Assembly: GCF_015223105.1 (NCBI RefSeq)
Contig: NZ_JADFTZ010000005.1
Span: 143,610 to 207,609, forward strand
DNA: 64,000 bases
Direction: 5' to 3'
Source: Flavobacterium proteolyticum
GTDB taxonomy: Bacteria > Bacteroidota > Bacteroidia > Flavobacteriales > Flavobacteriaceae
Notes under the pieces: generated by a model
What the model was told of the DNA's origin: nothing
What the model saw: only the letters and a program-made list of their open reading frames with translations
Database searches by the model: none
Shown: in pieces, positions 27,485 to 36,558 of the stretch
Position numbering within the stretch: the stretch's first letter is position 1
How the letters are laid out: every line of letters starts with the position of its first letter
Translations under genes and position numbers: made by a program

Positions 27485-28969
27485 TTAGTTAATTTCTTCT
27501 GTTTGCTTCTCTTTGAAGTCGATTTCGCAAGCGTAAGAAAATAGTTTTTCTTTTTTAATGATATCCGCAGTTCCTTCAGGAAGCATGTCTTCCCAACCGG
27601 ATTCGCCTCTACAAATCATTTTTAAAATTTTTCTAGAGAAAATATCTAAGTTTTTTTCATCGTAGTCTTTGATATCGATTACTTTTCCGTTGAATTTGAA
27701 GAATTTGTATAATTCTTTCATTCTAGGATGTACTTTTAAGTTTTCTGAAGTGATAACGTTTCCATTATCATCTTTCATTGGATATAAGTACACTTTTAAA
27801 TCGCGATAGAATAATTTTCCAAAAGCTTCCAATATTCCTCCTGATAAATGGCGGTAGTATTTCTCGTCGAAAATTTCAACTAAGTTATTTACTCCCATAG
27901 CTAATCCCATTCTTGCTTTTGAATAGTTAGAGAAGTATTCTACAACTTTGAAATATTCTTGGAAGTTCGAAATCATTACGTTTTTACCAAGTTTACAAAG
28001 TAACTCTGCACGGTCAAGGAAATCGCGTTCGTCAATCTCACCTTCGGCTTTTAAGTTGGAAAGCGTAATTTCAAAAACAACAAATGTGTTGTCTTCGGCT
28101 ACTTTATTTTCTTTGATAAACATGTTGTATGATTCCTCATACATGTCCATATTTACTTTAGTAACAGGTCTAAAACTTCCTCTTAAAGCCAAGATATTTT
28201 TTTTGTATAAAACAGCCGCAGGTAAGATGTTTTTCCCATCAGGACCAAACATTACGGCATCAGTCATTCCGTTTTTAACCAATTGTAAACTCATCAAACG
28301 ATTGTCTACATTGGCAAATCTTGGACCTGAAAAGTTAACGGTATCAATTTCTAATTGATCTTTATCTAAATGGTCGTATAAATAACGAAGTAATTTTTTT
28401 GGGTCATTGTATTTATAGAAAGCACCATAAATTAAATTTACCCCTAAAATTCCTAGAGTTTCTTGTTGTAATTTGGCATCATTTTCTTTGAAACGAATGT
28501 GAAGAATAATTTCGTTATAATCTTCATCTGGTTCTACTTGATATACAATTCCAACCCATCCGTGACCTTTAAATTGCTTTGCAAAGTCGATTGTAGCAAC
28601 CGTATTAGCATAACTAAAAAACAATTTATTTGGATGTTTGTCTCTACTTAAACGTTGTTCAACAAGATTAATTTCGTGAGTTAGCATTTTGCGAAGACGA
28701 CTTTCTGTTACATAACGACCATCAGATTCTTCACCATAGATAGCGTCACTAAAGTCTTTATCGTATGCCGACATGGCTTTTGCAATAGTTCCAGAAGAGG
28801 CTCCAGCTCTAAAAAAGTTACGTACTGTTTCTTGTCCTGCTCCAATCTCTGCAAACGTTCCATAGATGTTTTCATTAAGATTGATTCTTAATGCTTTATC
28901 TTTAATGGAAGGGATTTGCTCTATCTCTTTATCTCCACGAACTTTAATATCTGTAACCATGCTTTTCAT
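27485..28969 (-). CDS. conserved Bacteroidota protein, function unknown (about 495 aa)
   Basis: Large cytosolic-looking protein beginning MKSMVTDIKVRGDKEIEQIP and containing NENIYGTFAEIGAGQETVRNFFRAGASSG and AKAMSAYDKDFSDAIYG. I recall this as a widely conserved flavobacterial protein whose database names (TonB receptor, nucleotidyltransferase) are not backed by visible motifs. ATG 28969 or 28960 is preferred; the longer reading to 29065 adds a hydrophobic stretch overlapping the divergent promoter. No active-site motif recognised. Confidence 0.7.
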   Translation of the reverse strand: MKSMVTDIKVRGDKEIEQIPSIKDKALRINLNENIYGTFAEIGAGQETVRNFFRAGASSGTIAKAMSAYDKDFSDAIYGEESDGRYVTESRLRKMLTHEINLVEQRLSRDKHPNKLFFSYANTVATIDFAKQFKGHGWVGIVYQVEPDEDYNEIILHIRFKENDAKLQQETLGILGVNLIYGAFYKYNDPKKLLRYLYDHLDKDQLEIDTVNFSGPRFANVDNRLMSLQLVKNGMTDAVMFGPDGKNILPAAVLYKKNILALRGSFRPVTKVNMDMYEESYNMFIKENKVAEDNTFVVFEITLSNLKAEGEIDERDFLDRAELLCKLGKNVMISNFQEYFKVVEYFSNYSKARMGLAMGVNNLVEIFDEKYYRHLSGGILEAFGKLFYRDLKVYLYPMKDDNGNVITSENLKVHPRMKELYKFFKFNGKVIDIKDYDEKNLDIFSRKILKMICRGESGWEDMLPEGTADIIKKEKLFSYACEIDFKEKQTEEIN

Positions 28970-29052
28970 TAAAATATATTTTGGGGTACACGAGAATAAT
29001 AATTCTCTAATTGCAAAGTTAATCATTTTATAAAAACTACCATAATTATTGT

Positions 29053-29060
29053 TATTTTTG
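29053..29060 (+). promoter_or_regulatory. -7 element TATTTTTG
   Basis: Exact TAnnTTTG, 16 bases before the GTG start of the MBL-fold gene. Confidence 0.45.
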
Positions 29061-29076
29061 TGCAAAAGATAAGGTT

Positions 29077-29841
29077 GTGAAAATTTACTTTTTAGGAACA
29101 GGTACGTCTCAAGGAATTCCAGTAATTGGAAGTCATCACTCGGTATGTTTGAGTTCAGATGAGAAAGACAAGCGATTACGTGTCTCGGTTTGGATTGAAA
29201 CCGAAGATACTTCTATTGTTATCGATTGTGGCCCCGATTTTAGACAACAAATGCTAAATTCCAAATGTCCTAAAATTGACGGATTATTATTTACGCACGA
29301 ACATGCGGATCATACTGCGGGTTTAGATGATATTCGTCCGTTCTTTTTTAAACAAGGTGCAATTGCAATTTATGCTCATGAACGTGTTTTGAAGAATTTA
29401 GAACGACGATTTGATTATATTTTTCAAACCGAAAATAAATATCCAGGCGCACCTTCAGTTTCTGAAAATGAAGTAATTAATAACCAATCATTTTTGGTGA
29501 ATAATGAAGTCGTTATTCCGGTAAATGCTTACCATGGTTCGTTGCAAGTTTTTGGATACCGAATTCAAGATTTTGTGTATTTGACAGATGTAAAAACAAT
29601 GGAAGCTTCTGAAATCGAAAAAATTAAAGATTGTAAGGTTTTGGTAGTGAATTGCTTGCGTGAAGAACCACATGCAACACATTTTAATTTAGAAGAAGTT
29701 TTACATTTCATATCTTTGGTGCGTCCAAAAACAACTTATTTAACACATATTAGCCATTTGTTTGGTTTTCATGAAGAAATTCAGAAAAAATTGCCAGTAA
29801 ATGTGTTTGTAGCTTATGATAATTTAGAAATTAATATTTAA
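29077..29841 (+). CDS. MBL-fold metallohydrolase, PhnP-like
   Basis: 254 residues, GTG start fixed by the conserved first strand MKIYFLGTGTSQGIPVIG. Metal ligands THEHADHTAGLDDIRP (about 69-84), the distant His in YHGS, the Asp of YLTDVKT and the late His in THISH complete a beta-lactamase-fold dinuclear site. The family includes cyclic phosphodiesterases (PhnP) and tRNase Z-like enzymes; this short form is closer to PhnP. It is followed by a small membrane-anchored gene at 5 bases. Confidence 0.85.
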   Translation: MKIYFLGTGTSQGIPVIGSHHSVCLSSDEKDKRLRVSVWIETEDTSIVIDCGPDFRQQMLNSKCPKIDGLLFTHEHADHTAGLDDIRPFFFKQGAIAIYAHERVLKNLERRFDYIFQTENKYPGAPSVSENEVINNQSFLVNNEVVIPVNAYHGSLQVFGYRIQDFVYLTDVKTMEASEIEKIKDCKVLVVNCLREEPHATHFNLEEVLHFISLVRPKTTYLTHISHLFGFHEEIQKKLPVNVFVAYDNLEINI

Positions 29842-29846
29842 TACTT

Positions 29847-30341
29847 ATGAAGAACGTAATTTTGTATGCTTTGATTTTCTCATTATTGTTTAATGTATTT
29901 CAATATGTGAATTCAACCAAAATATTAGATGCAAAAGACAAAGAAGTACTAAAAGTAAAAGCGAATTTAAAAACGTCGAGAGATTCTGTTGCTAGTTTGG
30001 CTAATGCTAATTATTTTGCTTTGGAAAGCGACGAAGACGCACAAGAATATTTCTTTTCTAACAATTTAGATTATCAAAAAGTTGCTGTAAAAGTTAAAGA
30101 AGATTTGATTAGTTTAAACGAAAATAAAAAAGGAAATCCGCTTGTTCCTTATGAACCAATTGATGGTGTTCCGTTTTTGATTAATACATCAAAAATTCTT
30201 AATCACAGATGGATAATTGCCGAATTTTCTTGTGGTGATTTATGGGGTCAAGTTTTAATAAAATATTTTGTCACAGAAGGAAAACCAACTGATTTTGAAA
30301 CAGTAGAAACGGTTTTATACGAAAGACAAACGAAAGAATAA
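29847..30341 (+). CDS. membrane-anchored protein, function unknown
   Basis: 164 residues with an N-terminal signal anchor (VILYALIFSLLFNVFQYV), a coiled segment and a globular C-terminal half with WIIAEFSCGDLWGQVLIKYFV. Five bases after the MBL gene and 14 before the aminotransferase gene, so likely one operon. Not recognised. Confidence 0.6.
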   Translation: MKNVILYALIFSLLFNVFQYVNSTKILDAKDKEVLKVKANLKTSRDSVASLANANYFALESDEDAQEYFFSNNLDYQKVAVKVKEDLISLNENKKGNPLVPYEPIDGVPFLINTSKILNHRWIIAEFSCGDLWGQVLIKYFVTEGKPTDFETVETVLYERQTKE

Positions 30342-30355
30342 ATAAATTACAACGC

Positions 30356-31843
30356 ATGTCAACTACAACAACTAAAACCCAATTAGAATGTTACTTTGAG
30401 GAGTTCAGAAAGGATATAATTGGTATCAATCAAAAATTTCAATCGCCTTTTGGGGAAAAGAAAATCATTTATACCGATTGGACAGCCAGCGGAAGATTAT
30501 ATCGCCCAATTGAAGAGAAATTGATGAACGATTTTGGTCCGTTTGTTGCCAATACGCATACCGAAACTTCTGTTACAGGAACCGCTATGACAATGGCGTA
30601 TCATGAAGCACGTCACATTATCAAACATCATGTAAATGCATCGGATTCGGATATTTTAATTACCGATGGAACCGGAATGACGGGTGTTGTAAACAAATTC
30701 CAACGTATTTTAGGACTTCGTATTCCAGAAAATTTAAAAGAGTTTACTGCGATTCCAAACGAGTTGAAACCAATCGTTTTTATTTCGCACATGGAACACC
30801 ATTCGAATCAAACGTCTTGGTTAGAAACCATTGCTGATGTAGTGGTAATTCCAGCTGATGAAAACGGATTATTATGTATTAATGAATTAAAAAATTTACT
30901 AGAAAAATACAAAGACAGAAGTTTTAAAATTGCTTCAATTACCTCATGTTCAAACGTTACCGGAATTAGAACTCCGTATCATGAAGTGGCAAAATTAATG
31001 CACCAAAATAATGGTGTTTGCTTTGTAGATTTCGCTTGTTCGGGTCCGTATGTGAATATCAATATGCATCCAGAAGATGCAGAAAGTTATTTGGATGCGA
31101 TTTTCTTTTCACCTCATAAGTTTTTAGGTGGTCCTGGAACTTCAGGCGTTTTAATTTTTAATAAAGATTTATACAAAAACAACGTTCCCGATTGTCCAGG
31201 TGGAGGAACCGTAAGTTGGACAAACCCTTGGGGCGAACACAAATATATCGACAATATCGAAGATAGAGAAGATGGTGGTACTCCAGGTTTCTTACAAGTA
31301 ATGAAAACGGCTTTGGCAATTCAGTTGAAAGAAAAAATGGGTGTTCAAAATATTTTAGATAGAGAACATGAAATTGTTGACTACATTTTTGATGCTCTTG
31401 GAAATATCGATAACTTACATATTCTGGCAAACCAACACCAAGACAGGTTAGGAGTCATTTCGTTTTATATTGATGATTTACATTACAATTTAGGAGTGAA
31501 ATTATTAAATGATAAATTCGGAATTCAAACGCGTGGTGGCTGCAGTTGTGCTGGGACTTACGGACATTATTTACTACACGTAGATCAAGAAACTTCGCAC
31601 GATTTAGTTTGTAAAATTTCTTCAGGAGATTTAATTCAAAAACCAGGATGGATTCGTATGTCGATTCACCCAACAACTACAACAGAAGAAATTGAATTCG
31701 TTTGCGAAAACATCAAAGCTTTAGCAGCTAATCATAAGGAATGGGGAACGGATTACGAATACAATCCTAAAACCAATGAATTTGTACACAAAAGTGCCAA
31801 AGGCGAAATCAAAGAAATGGTTCACAATTGGTTCAATTTATAA
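30356..31843 (+). CDS. class V aminotransferase, cysteine-desulfurase-like
   Basis: PLP enzyme of 495 residues. The lysine that binds PLP lies in FFSPHKFLGGPGTSGV, preceded by VDFACSGPY (the Asp contacting the pyridine nitrogen) and the His pair in MEHHSNQTSW. A TRGGCSCAGTYGH segment near the C-terminus gives a Cys where desulfurases of this type carry the sulfur-accepting residue. Larger than SufS, so the exact reaction is open: desulfurase, selenocysteine lyase or relative. Confidence 0.8.
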   Translation: MSTTTTKTQLECYFEEFRKDIIGINQKFQSPFGEKKIIYTDWTASGRLYRPIEEKLMNDFGPFVANTHTETSVTGTAMTMAYHEARHIIKHHVNASDSDILITDGTGMTGVVNKFQRILGLRIPENLKEFTAIPNELKPIVFISHMEHHSNQTSWLETIADVVVIPADENGLLCINELKNLLEKYKDRSFKIASITSCSNVTGIRTPYHEVAKLMHQNNGVCFVDFACSGPYVNINMHPEDAESYLDAIFFSPHKFLGGPGTSGVLIFNKDLYKNNVPDCPGGGTVSWTNPWGEHKYIDNIEDREDGGTPGFLQVMKTALAIQLKEKMGVQNILDREHEIVDYIFDALGNIDNLHILANQHQDRLGVISFYIDDLHYNLGVKLLNDKFGIQTRGGCSCAGTYGHYLLHVDQETSHDLVCKISSGDLIQKPGWIRMSIHPTTTTEEIEFVCENIKALAANHKEWGTDYEYNPKTNEFVHKSAKGEIKEMVHNWFNL

Positions 31844-31848
31844 AAAGA

Positions 31849-31880
31849 AAAAACTCAGTTATTACTGAGTTTTTTCTTTT
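31849..31880. terminator. bidirectional terminator hairpin
   Basis: Stem AAACTCAGT/ACTGAGTTT, loop TATT, flanked by A and T runs between convergent genes. Confidence 0.85.
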
Positions 31881-32743
31881 TTATGTTTCCATCTTTTATG
31901 TGTCCATAAGTAAAATTCGGGAGCTTCGTAGATTTGTTCTTCTACTAATTTCAAGAATTTATCGGTAATCTCGTAATTAGGAACTGATTTTACATCTTCA
32001 GAAAGAATTTCAAAACTTGCTTCGTAATAGCCTCTTTTTACTTTCTTAACTTTTAAGAAAATCACATTCATATCAAAACGTTTAGCAAGCATTTCTGCTC
32101 CTGTGTGAACGGGAACAATATGTCCCATAAAAGGAGCCCAATGATAAGCAGCATTTGCCTTTGGCGATTGGTCACTAGCAAAGCCATATATACCTAAAAC
32201 ATTATTTTTATGATTTTCTGCAATTGTTGGAATAGTTTGCTTTGTAGTAATTAATTCGGCTTTAAATTTAGAGCGAATTCTTTTTACTAATTTGTCAAAA
32301 TACGGATTGGATAATTTTTTATAAATTCCAAATCCTTTGCAATGAATATAATAATTCATAGATATAACCCACTCATAACTAGCGTAATGCGCGCACATTA
32401 ACGCAATGCTTTTGTTCTTTTTTTCCAACTCATAATACACCTCCATATTACTAAAAGTAAAGTGTTTTTCAATTTCTTTTTGCGAGATGGTAATGGTTTT
32501 TATCATTTCTAAGAACATATCACACATGTGGCTGTAAAATTTCTTTTCAATGGCAAGTCTTTCTTTATCAGATAAATGAGGTAAAGCTAATTTAATGTTA
32601 GCACGCACTACTTTTTTTCGGTAACCAATAATGTTATAAGTTAAAAAACATATAAAATCGGAAAACAAATAAAAAATAGGGAATGGTAGAATAGATATTA
32701 TCCACAATATCGGATAGATAAGTATGTAAACTAATAATTGCAT
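31862..32743 (-). CDS. lipid A / lysophospholipid acyltransferase, LpxL/HtrB-like
   Basis: Inner-membrane acyltransferase. N-terminal transmembrane helix (residues 3-35), then the H(x4)E-like site in CAHYASYEWVISM, and the FASDQSPKAN and PVHTGAEMLAKRF blocks of the family. The C-terminal FYLWTHKRWKHKKE is the conserved tail. Probably adds a secondary acyl chain to lipid A. 293 residues, complete. Confidence 0.87.
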   Translation of the reverse strand: MQLLVYILIYPILWIISILPFPIFYLFSDFICFLTYNIIGYRKKVVRANIKLALPHLSDKERLAIEKKFYSHMCDMFLEMIKTITISQKEIEKHFTFSNMEVYYELEKKNKSIALMCAHYASYEWVISMNYYIHCKGFGIYKKLSNPYFDKLVKRIRSKFKAELITTKQTIPTIAENHKNNVLGIYGFASDQSPKANAAYHWAPFMGHIVPVHTGAEMLAKRFDMNVIFLKVKKVKRGYYEASFEILSEDVKSVPNYEITDKFLKLVEEQIYEAPEFYLWTHKRWKHKKEKTQ

Positions 32744-32823
32744 TCGTTTAAATTTTTACAAATATACTTTTTTACTTGCAAGTAAATTTGCCAAAGTATT
32801 CCTAAATTTACAAAAAAAACTTT

Positions 32824-33450
32824 ATGAACATTGTTTTATTAGTTATTCTTGCGGCTAATGGTTTAATTAGTTATAAAGGTTTTAACGATACACATTTCTT
32901 TAGAAAATACGAATTTCATATTGGAAGCATTCGCTCTGGTGAACAGTTTAGAATGTTTTCTTCTGGATTTTTACATGTAGATTTGATGCATTTGCTTTTC
33001 AATATGTTTACGCTTTATATGTTTGCTCCTTTTGTAATTAATAGTGTAGGTGCTATGTATTTTGCTTATCTGTACTTTGGAAGTTTAATTGCGGGAAATT
33101 TACTCACTTTGTATTTTCATAAAGATGAATATTACTACCGAGCGGTTGGCGCTTCTGGTGCGGTAATGGGAATTATTTACAGCGCTATTTTGTTAGAACC
33201 TAATTTGTACATGTACGGATTTATTCCAGGTTATATCTTCGGATTTGCCTATTTACTATTTTCAATTTATGGTATGAAAGCAAAGAATGATAATATTGGC
33301 CATGTAGCGCATTTTGGTGGCGCTATTGGCGGATTTGTAATTACTTTAGTAAAATTTCCTTTTTTAATTACAGAAGAACCAAAAACAGTTATGGCTTTAT
33401 TGGTTCCTATTGTAATTTTATTTATCATGGCTAAAATGAAAAAAATATAA
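32824..33450 (+). CDS. rhomboid-family intramembrane serine protease
   Basis: Six predicted helices in 208 residues. Catalytic Ser in GASGAVMG (near residue 110) and His in GHVAHFGGAIGG (near 160); HLLFNMFTLYMF supplies the loop-1 region. Core rhomboid without extra domains. Substrates unknown. Confidence 0.9.
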   Translation: MNIVLLVILAANGLISYKGFNDTHFFRKYEFHIGSIRSGEQFRMFSSGFLHVDLMHLLFNMFTLYMFAPFVINSVGAMYFAYLYFGSLIAGNLLTLYFHKDEYYYRAVGASGAVMGIIYSAILLEPNLYMYGFIPGYIFGFAYLLFSIYGMKAKNDNIGHVAHFGGAIGGFVITLVKFPFLITEEPKTVMALLVPIVILFIMAKMKKI

Positions 33451-33507
33451 GGAGATTCATTTTTGGCACAATACTTGAAAACTATAAATTATTAAAATAT
33501 TAAGATT

Positions 33508-34200
33508 ATGAAAAAACTAGTAATGATACTATTATTCTCAGTAGGTATGGTACAAGCACAAGAAGTAAAAACAGTTCCACAAATTAGTGTTTCTGGCGAA
33601 GGTAAAATCAAAGTAACTCCAGACGAAGCTATAATTACAGTTGCGGTGGAAAACACAGGAAAAGAAGCAGCAGAAGTGAAAAAGAAAAACGATGAAATTG
33701 TAGATAAAGTGTTGAAATTAATCAAGCAACGAGGAATTCCAACAGCCGATTATCAAACACAACGTGTGAATTTGTACAAAAACTACGATTATAATACAAA
33801 AAAATACAATTATGTAGCCAATCAAACGATTTCTATTCATTTGAAAGACTTAACCAAATACGATAAGTTAATGATGGATTTGGTAGATAGCGGCATCAAC
33901 TCAATTCAAGGAGTAGAGTTTAAATCGTCTAAGATTAAAGAGTTTGAACGTGATGCTCGTAAAAAAGCAATGGTAGATGCCAAACAAAAAGCAGAAGATT
34001 ACGTTTCTGTTTTAGCGGGACAAAAAGTAGGGAAGGCGTTAGTGATTTCTGATAATTCTTATACCAACTATCCACGACCAGTTTATGCTTCTATGAAATC
34101 AGTTGATGTTGCATACGAACAAATGCCTGAAAAAGAAACATTAGCCATTGGAGAAATTGAGATTATTTCAAACGTATCGGTTTCTTTTGTATTGGAATAA
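33508..34200 (+). CDS. SIMPL-domain (DUF541) secreted protein
   Basis: 230 residues with signal peptide ending VQAQ. The SIMPL pattern ISVSGEGKIKVTPDEAIITVAVE at 24-46 is split by the cleavage region, with the internal RKKAMVDAKQKAEDYVSVLAGQKVGKAL block near 150. Family members assemble periplasmic rings or bind the envelope; role here unknown. Last gene before the cassette array. Confidence 0.85.
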   Translation: MKKLVMILLFSVGMVQAQEVKTVPQISVSGEGKIKVTPDEAIITVAVENTGKEAAEVKKKNDEIVDKVLKLIKQRGIPTADYQTQRVNLYKNYDYNTKKYNYVANQTISIHLKDLTKYDKLMMDLVDSGINSIQGVEFKSSKIKEFERDARKKAMVDAKQKAEDYVSVLAGQKVGKALVISDNSYTNYPRPVYASMKSVDVAYEQMPEKETLAIGEIEIISNVSVSFVLE

Positions 34201-34219
34201 GAAAATAAGCTAAAAAATA

Positions 34220-34250
34220 GAAAAGCCAGAATGAAAGTTCTGGTTTTTTC
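34220..34250 (+). terminator. terminator after SIMPL gene
   Basis: Stem around AAAGCCAGA/TCTGGTTTT with an eight-base loop and T run. It marks the left border of the array. Confidence 0.7.
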
Positions 34251-34289
34251 TTTAAATACCCAAAACAGAAAGTAGTCATAAATAGCTTT

Positions 34290-34419
34290 TTCATATTTTG
34301 AGGTTTAAAATTTAGTATAAATCTATGCTTGGCCGTTATAAATTATAAGAAAATATTCCATTTAGCAGCTGATTTTTCGTGGAAAAATCCGGAAATAGCC
34401 ATTGAAGTAAACTGCTGTT
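34290..34419 (-). repeat. attC-like site 1 (degenerate, array left end)
   Basis: Recognisable by the ATTCCATTTAGCAGCTGATTTTTCGTGGAAAAATCC-type core and AGCCATTGAAGTAAACTGCTGTT end. The left arm (GAGGTTTAAAATTTAG) resembles the TTAAAAATGTGG variety seen at 39639. The TATATTTG element and the AACGTT end are lost. Confidence 0.7.
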
Positions 34420-34430
34420 GAAACAGTTTT

Positions 34431-34814
34431 TTACACTTCATATAATTCAATTGGTAATTTATCTGGGTCTTCAAAAAAAGTAAAACGTTTTTGGGTAAAC
34501 TCGTCTATTCGAATTGGTTCAATCTTTATGTTGTATGTTTCAAGTTTTTTTATTGCTGTTTCTATATTTGATACTTCAAAAGCTAAATGTCTCATTCCAC
34601 ACGATTCAGGTCTTGAAACTCTTGCTGGAGGATTGGGAAATGAAAACAATTCAATAATATAAATACCGTTTAATGCTAAATCAAGTTTGTAAGACTGTCT
34701 TTCTTTTCTATAAACTTCATTTATAATTTCTAGTCCTAATATTTCGGTATAAAAAAATTTCGACTTTTGATAATCAGAACAAATAATGGCGATGTGATGA
34801 ATACTTTTTAACAT
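34431..34814 (-). CDS. VOC-family glyoxalase-like protein, close to YaeR/GloA2
   Basis: 127 residues, one vicinal-oxygen-chelate domain. HHIAIICSDYQKSKFFYTEILGL opens it, LALNGIYIIELFSFP and SCGMRHLAFEV supply further metal-side residues, and the C-terminus KRFTFFEDPDKLPIELYE is nearly as I remember E. coli YaeR. Start at ATG 34814, because the TTG reading begins inside a terminator hairpin. Third gene of a crp-pfpI-VOC unit. Probable role in electrophile or aldehyde handling; the substrate is unproven. Confidence 0.85.
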   Translation of the reverse strand: MLKSIHHIAIICSDYQKSKFFYTEILGLEIINEVYRKERQSYKLDLALNGIYIIELFSFPNPPARVSRPESCGMRHLAFEVSNIETAIKKLETYNIKIEPIRIDEFTQKRFTFFEDPDKLPIELYEV

Positions 34815-34828
34815 AACTTTTTTTAATG

Positions 34829-34860
34829 AAAAATGAGGCAACTTAGTCTGTCGCCTCAAA
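34829..34860 (-). terminator. terminator/attenuator between pfpI and VOC genes
   Basis: Stem GAGGCGAC/GTTGCCTC on the minus strand with a short loop and a following ATTTTT. Placed between two same-strand genes, so it may reduce readthrough into the VOC gene. Confidence 0.6.
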
Positions 34861-34873
34861 TGTTTTTTTGATA

Positions 34874-35662
34874 TTATTTAAGTTTTTGAAGTTCTTTTAG
34901 TACTGCCTCACCAACACCATGAGCTGATTGTGGATTTTGTCCTGTTACAACTCTTTGGTCAACTGTAACATGTGATTGCCATAATCCAGATTTTTCAAAT
35001 TTTGCACCACGTTCAATTAGTTTTGTTTCCAAACTAAATGGTACTACTTTTTCCAGCTTTACCGCAATTTCCTCTTCATTTGTAAAGGCATTGATTTTTT
35101 TTCCGTCAACTAAATACTTGCCATTGCTTAATTTGATATTGACCAAGCCAGCTGGCCCGTGACAAACAGCACTTACAATGCCATTGTTTTCATAAATTTT
35201 TTGTGCGATTAATGCCAATTCAGTATTATCTGCAAAATCCCACATTGTGCCATGCCCTCCTGCATATAAAATAGCTACGTAGTCAGATGGATTAACTTCT
35301 GATGGTTTCAGTGTGTTTTGAATTTTAGCTTGATATTTTTTATCGGCTAAAAATTTTTGATTAATTGGGTCTTCATTGTTAGCACCATAATAGGGTGGAT
35401 TACCTCCTTTAGGACTCACAAAATCAATTTCATAACCAGCATCAATTAATACAGCCCAAGGATGAGAAACTTCACCCAAATAATAACCCGTTGTTTCACC
35501 AGTTTCTCCCAATTTGTCGTGGCTTGTAACCACAAATAAGATTTTCTTACTCATTTTTTTTGAATTTATAGTTTGTGCAGTTGCTTGATTTAATCCAAGA
35601 AAAATGGTACAACCTGCAATTACCATAATTCCTGCCAAGAAGTTTTTAAATACTTTGTTCAT
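34874..35662 (-). CDS. DJ-1/PfpI-superfamily protein with signal peptide
   Basis: Class I glutamine-amidotransferase-like fold, Hsp31/glyoxalase III-like layout. The nucleophile elbow is AVCHGPAGL (Cys near residue 168), the partner Glu in GETGETTGYY and YAGGHGTMWD nearby. A 31-residue N-terminal signal peptide (ending ATAQ) is unusual for this family; an internal ATG at 35551 (MSKKILFVV) would give the usual cytosolic form. Lies between a Crp-type regulator gene and a VOC gene. Detoxification of glyoxals is a family-based guess. Confidence 0.82.
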   Translation of the reverse strand: MNKVFKNFLAGIMVIAGCTIFLGLNQATAQTINSKKMSKKILFVVTSHDKLGETGETTGYYLGEVSHPWAVLIDAGYEIDFVSPKGGNPPYYGANNEDPINQKFLADKKYQAKIQNTLKPSEVNPSDYVAILYAGGHGTMWDFADNTELALIAQKIYENNGIVSAVCHGPAGLVNIKLSNGKYLVDGKKINAFTNEEEIAVKLEKVVPFSLETKLIERGAKFEKSGLWQSHVTVDQRVVTGQNPQSAHGVGEAVLKELQKLK

Positions 35663-35719
35663 TGCTTCATTTATTTAATTTGATGTTGCAAAATTCGGAA
35701 CATTGTTAATCTTGACACA

Positions 35720-35756
35720 GGATGTAAATCACAAGTTTGATGTGATCTATATCACA
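35720..35756. promoter_or_regulatory. CRP-type operator palindrome
   Basis: TGTGATCTATATCACA at 35741-35756 has the TGTGA-N6-TCACA form of the classical CRP consensus. TGTAAATCACA at 35723-35733 adds a second, imperfect half site. Located between the stop of the Crp-type gene and the start of pfpI. Confidence 0.65.
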
Positions 35757-36320
35757 CTAAGTTGAAAGTCGGCTTAGTGTTTCTCTAGAAACACCTAAAT
35801 AAGAGGCTATTAATGTTTTGGGAACTCTTTGAAAAAGCGATGGGTATTGTTGAAGAAGTTGCTCATATCGTTCTTTTGCATTGCTATTGAGTAATGAAAG
35901 TATTCTTCGTTGTAATGCTACATAGCCAGAATTAGATTTCTTTCTGAAAAAATGCTCTATTTTATGCATATCTGCACAAAGTTTCTCCCGATTGTACAAT
36001 GACAAACATAGTACCTCAGTTGTTTCAATGCAGTCGATATTAAACAATGCTTTTGTTTCATTAAAATAGGCTTGATAATCTGTAATCCACCAATCTTCCG
36101 CAGCAAACTGCATGATATGTTCTTTTCCATCATGATTTATATAATATGCTTTCAAAAGTCCTTTAATCACAAAATAATCATGCTGAACTAAATCATCTTC
36201 TTGAATTAAGAATTGATGCTTTTTTAATTTTTTTGTAGTAAAGTGAGAAAGAATATATTCAAATTCTTTATCTGTCAAAGGTGTAATTTTTTCTATTTGT
36301 TGTCTAAGTATTTCACTCAT
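35757..36320 (-). CDS. Crp/Fnr-family transcription regulator
   Basis: 188 residues. The cyclic-nucleotide-binding-like barrel runs from about 10 to 125 (QFLIQEDDLVQHDYFVIKGLLKAYYI, then EHIMQFAAEDWW). The C-terminal winged helix-turn-helix has the recognition segment ASYLGVSRETLSRLS. It ends right after that helix, slightly short. Start at ATG 36320 (MSEILRQQIEK); the longer reading to 36455 runs into the repeat site. It is likely to control the adjacent pfpI gene through the palindrome at 35741. Confidence 0.85.
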   Translation of the reverse strand: MSEILRQQIEKITPLTDKEFEYILSHFTTKKLKKHQFLIQEDDLVQHDYFVIKGLLKAYYINHDGKEHIMQFAAEDWWITDYQAYFNETKALFNIDCIETTEVLCLSLYNREKLCADMHKIEHFFRKKSNSGYVALQRRILSLLNSNAKERYEQLLQQYPSLFQRVPKTLIASYLGVSRETLSRLST

Positions 36321-36354
36321 CTTATTTTTAGTCTGTGTCTTTAAAATAGCCACT

Positions 36355-36543
36355 AACTTAAAAGCTTTTCGCAGGGCTATAATTGTTACTGAGTCCGCCC
36401 GCCAACTAAAGCTAATTAAAAGTACTGCTATTGATGTTAATAAACTAAAAGCCAAATGGTATTCTATTAAGACCGATATTAGTTGATAGTCTACAACTGA
36501 CGATTGTTATTCCGTCCGCCAGCCTTGATGAAAACCTTTTGTT
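36355..36543 (-). repeat. attC-like site 2 (long, degenerate)
   Basis: 189 bases. Outer arms AACTTAAAAGCTTTTCGCAGGGCT and AGCCTTGATGAAAACCTTTTGTT are complementary over about 20 positions. The middle is unlike other sites, and no TAnnTTTG is seen. The right-hand GTTGCC belongs to the next cassette and matches its far end at 37541. Confidence 0.55.
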
Positions 36544-36558
36544 GCCAGCTGTTTTATT

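Noticed and set aside
29077..31843. Phosphonate or sulfur-mobilisation operon from the PhnP-like and desulfurase-like genes
   Set aside because: No phn or suf genes nearby and the gene between them is unrecognised; adjacency alone is too weak.
34874..36320. Toxin-antitoxin or defence island for the crp-pfpI-VOC unit
   Set aside because: All three products match regulator/detoxification families and no toxin-like motif is present.
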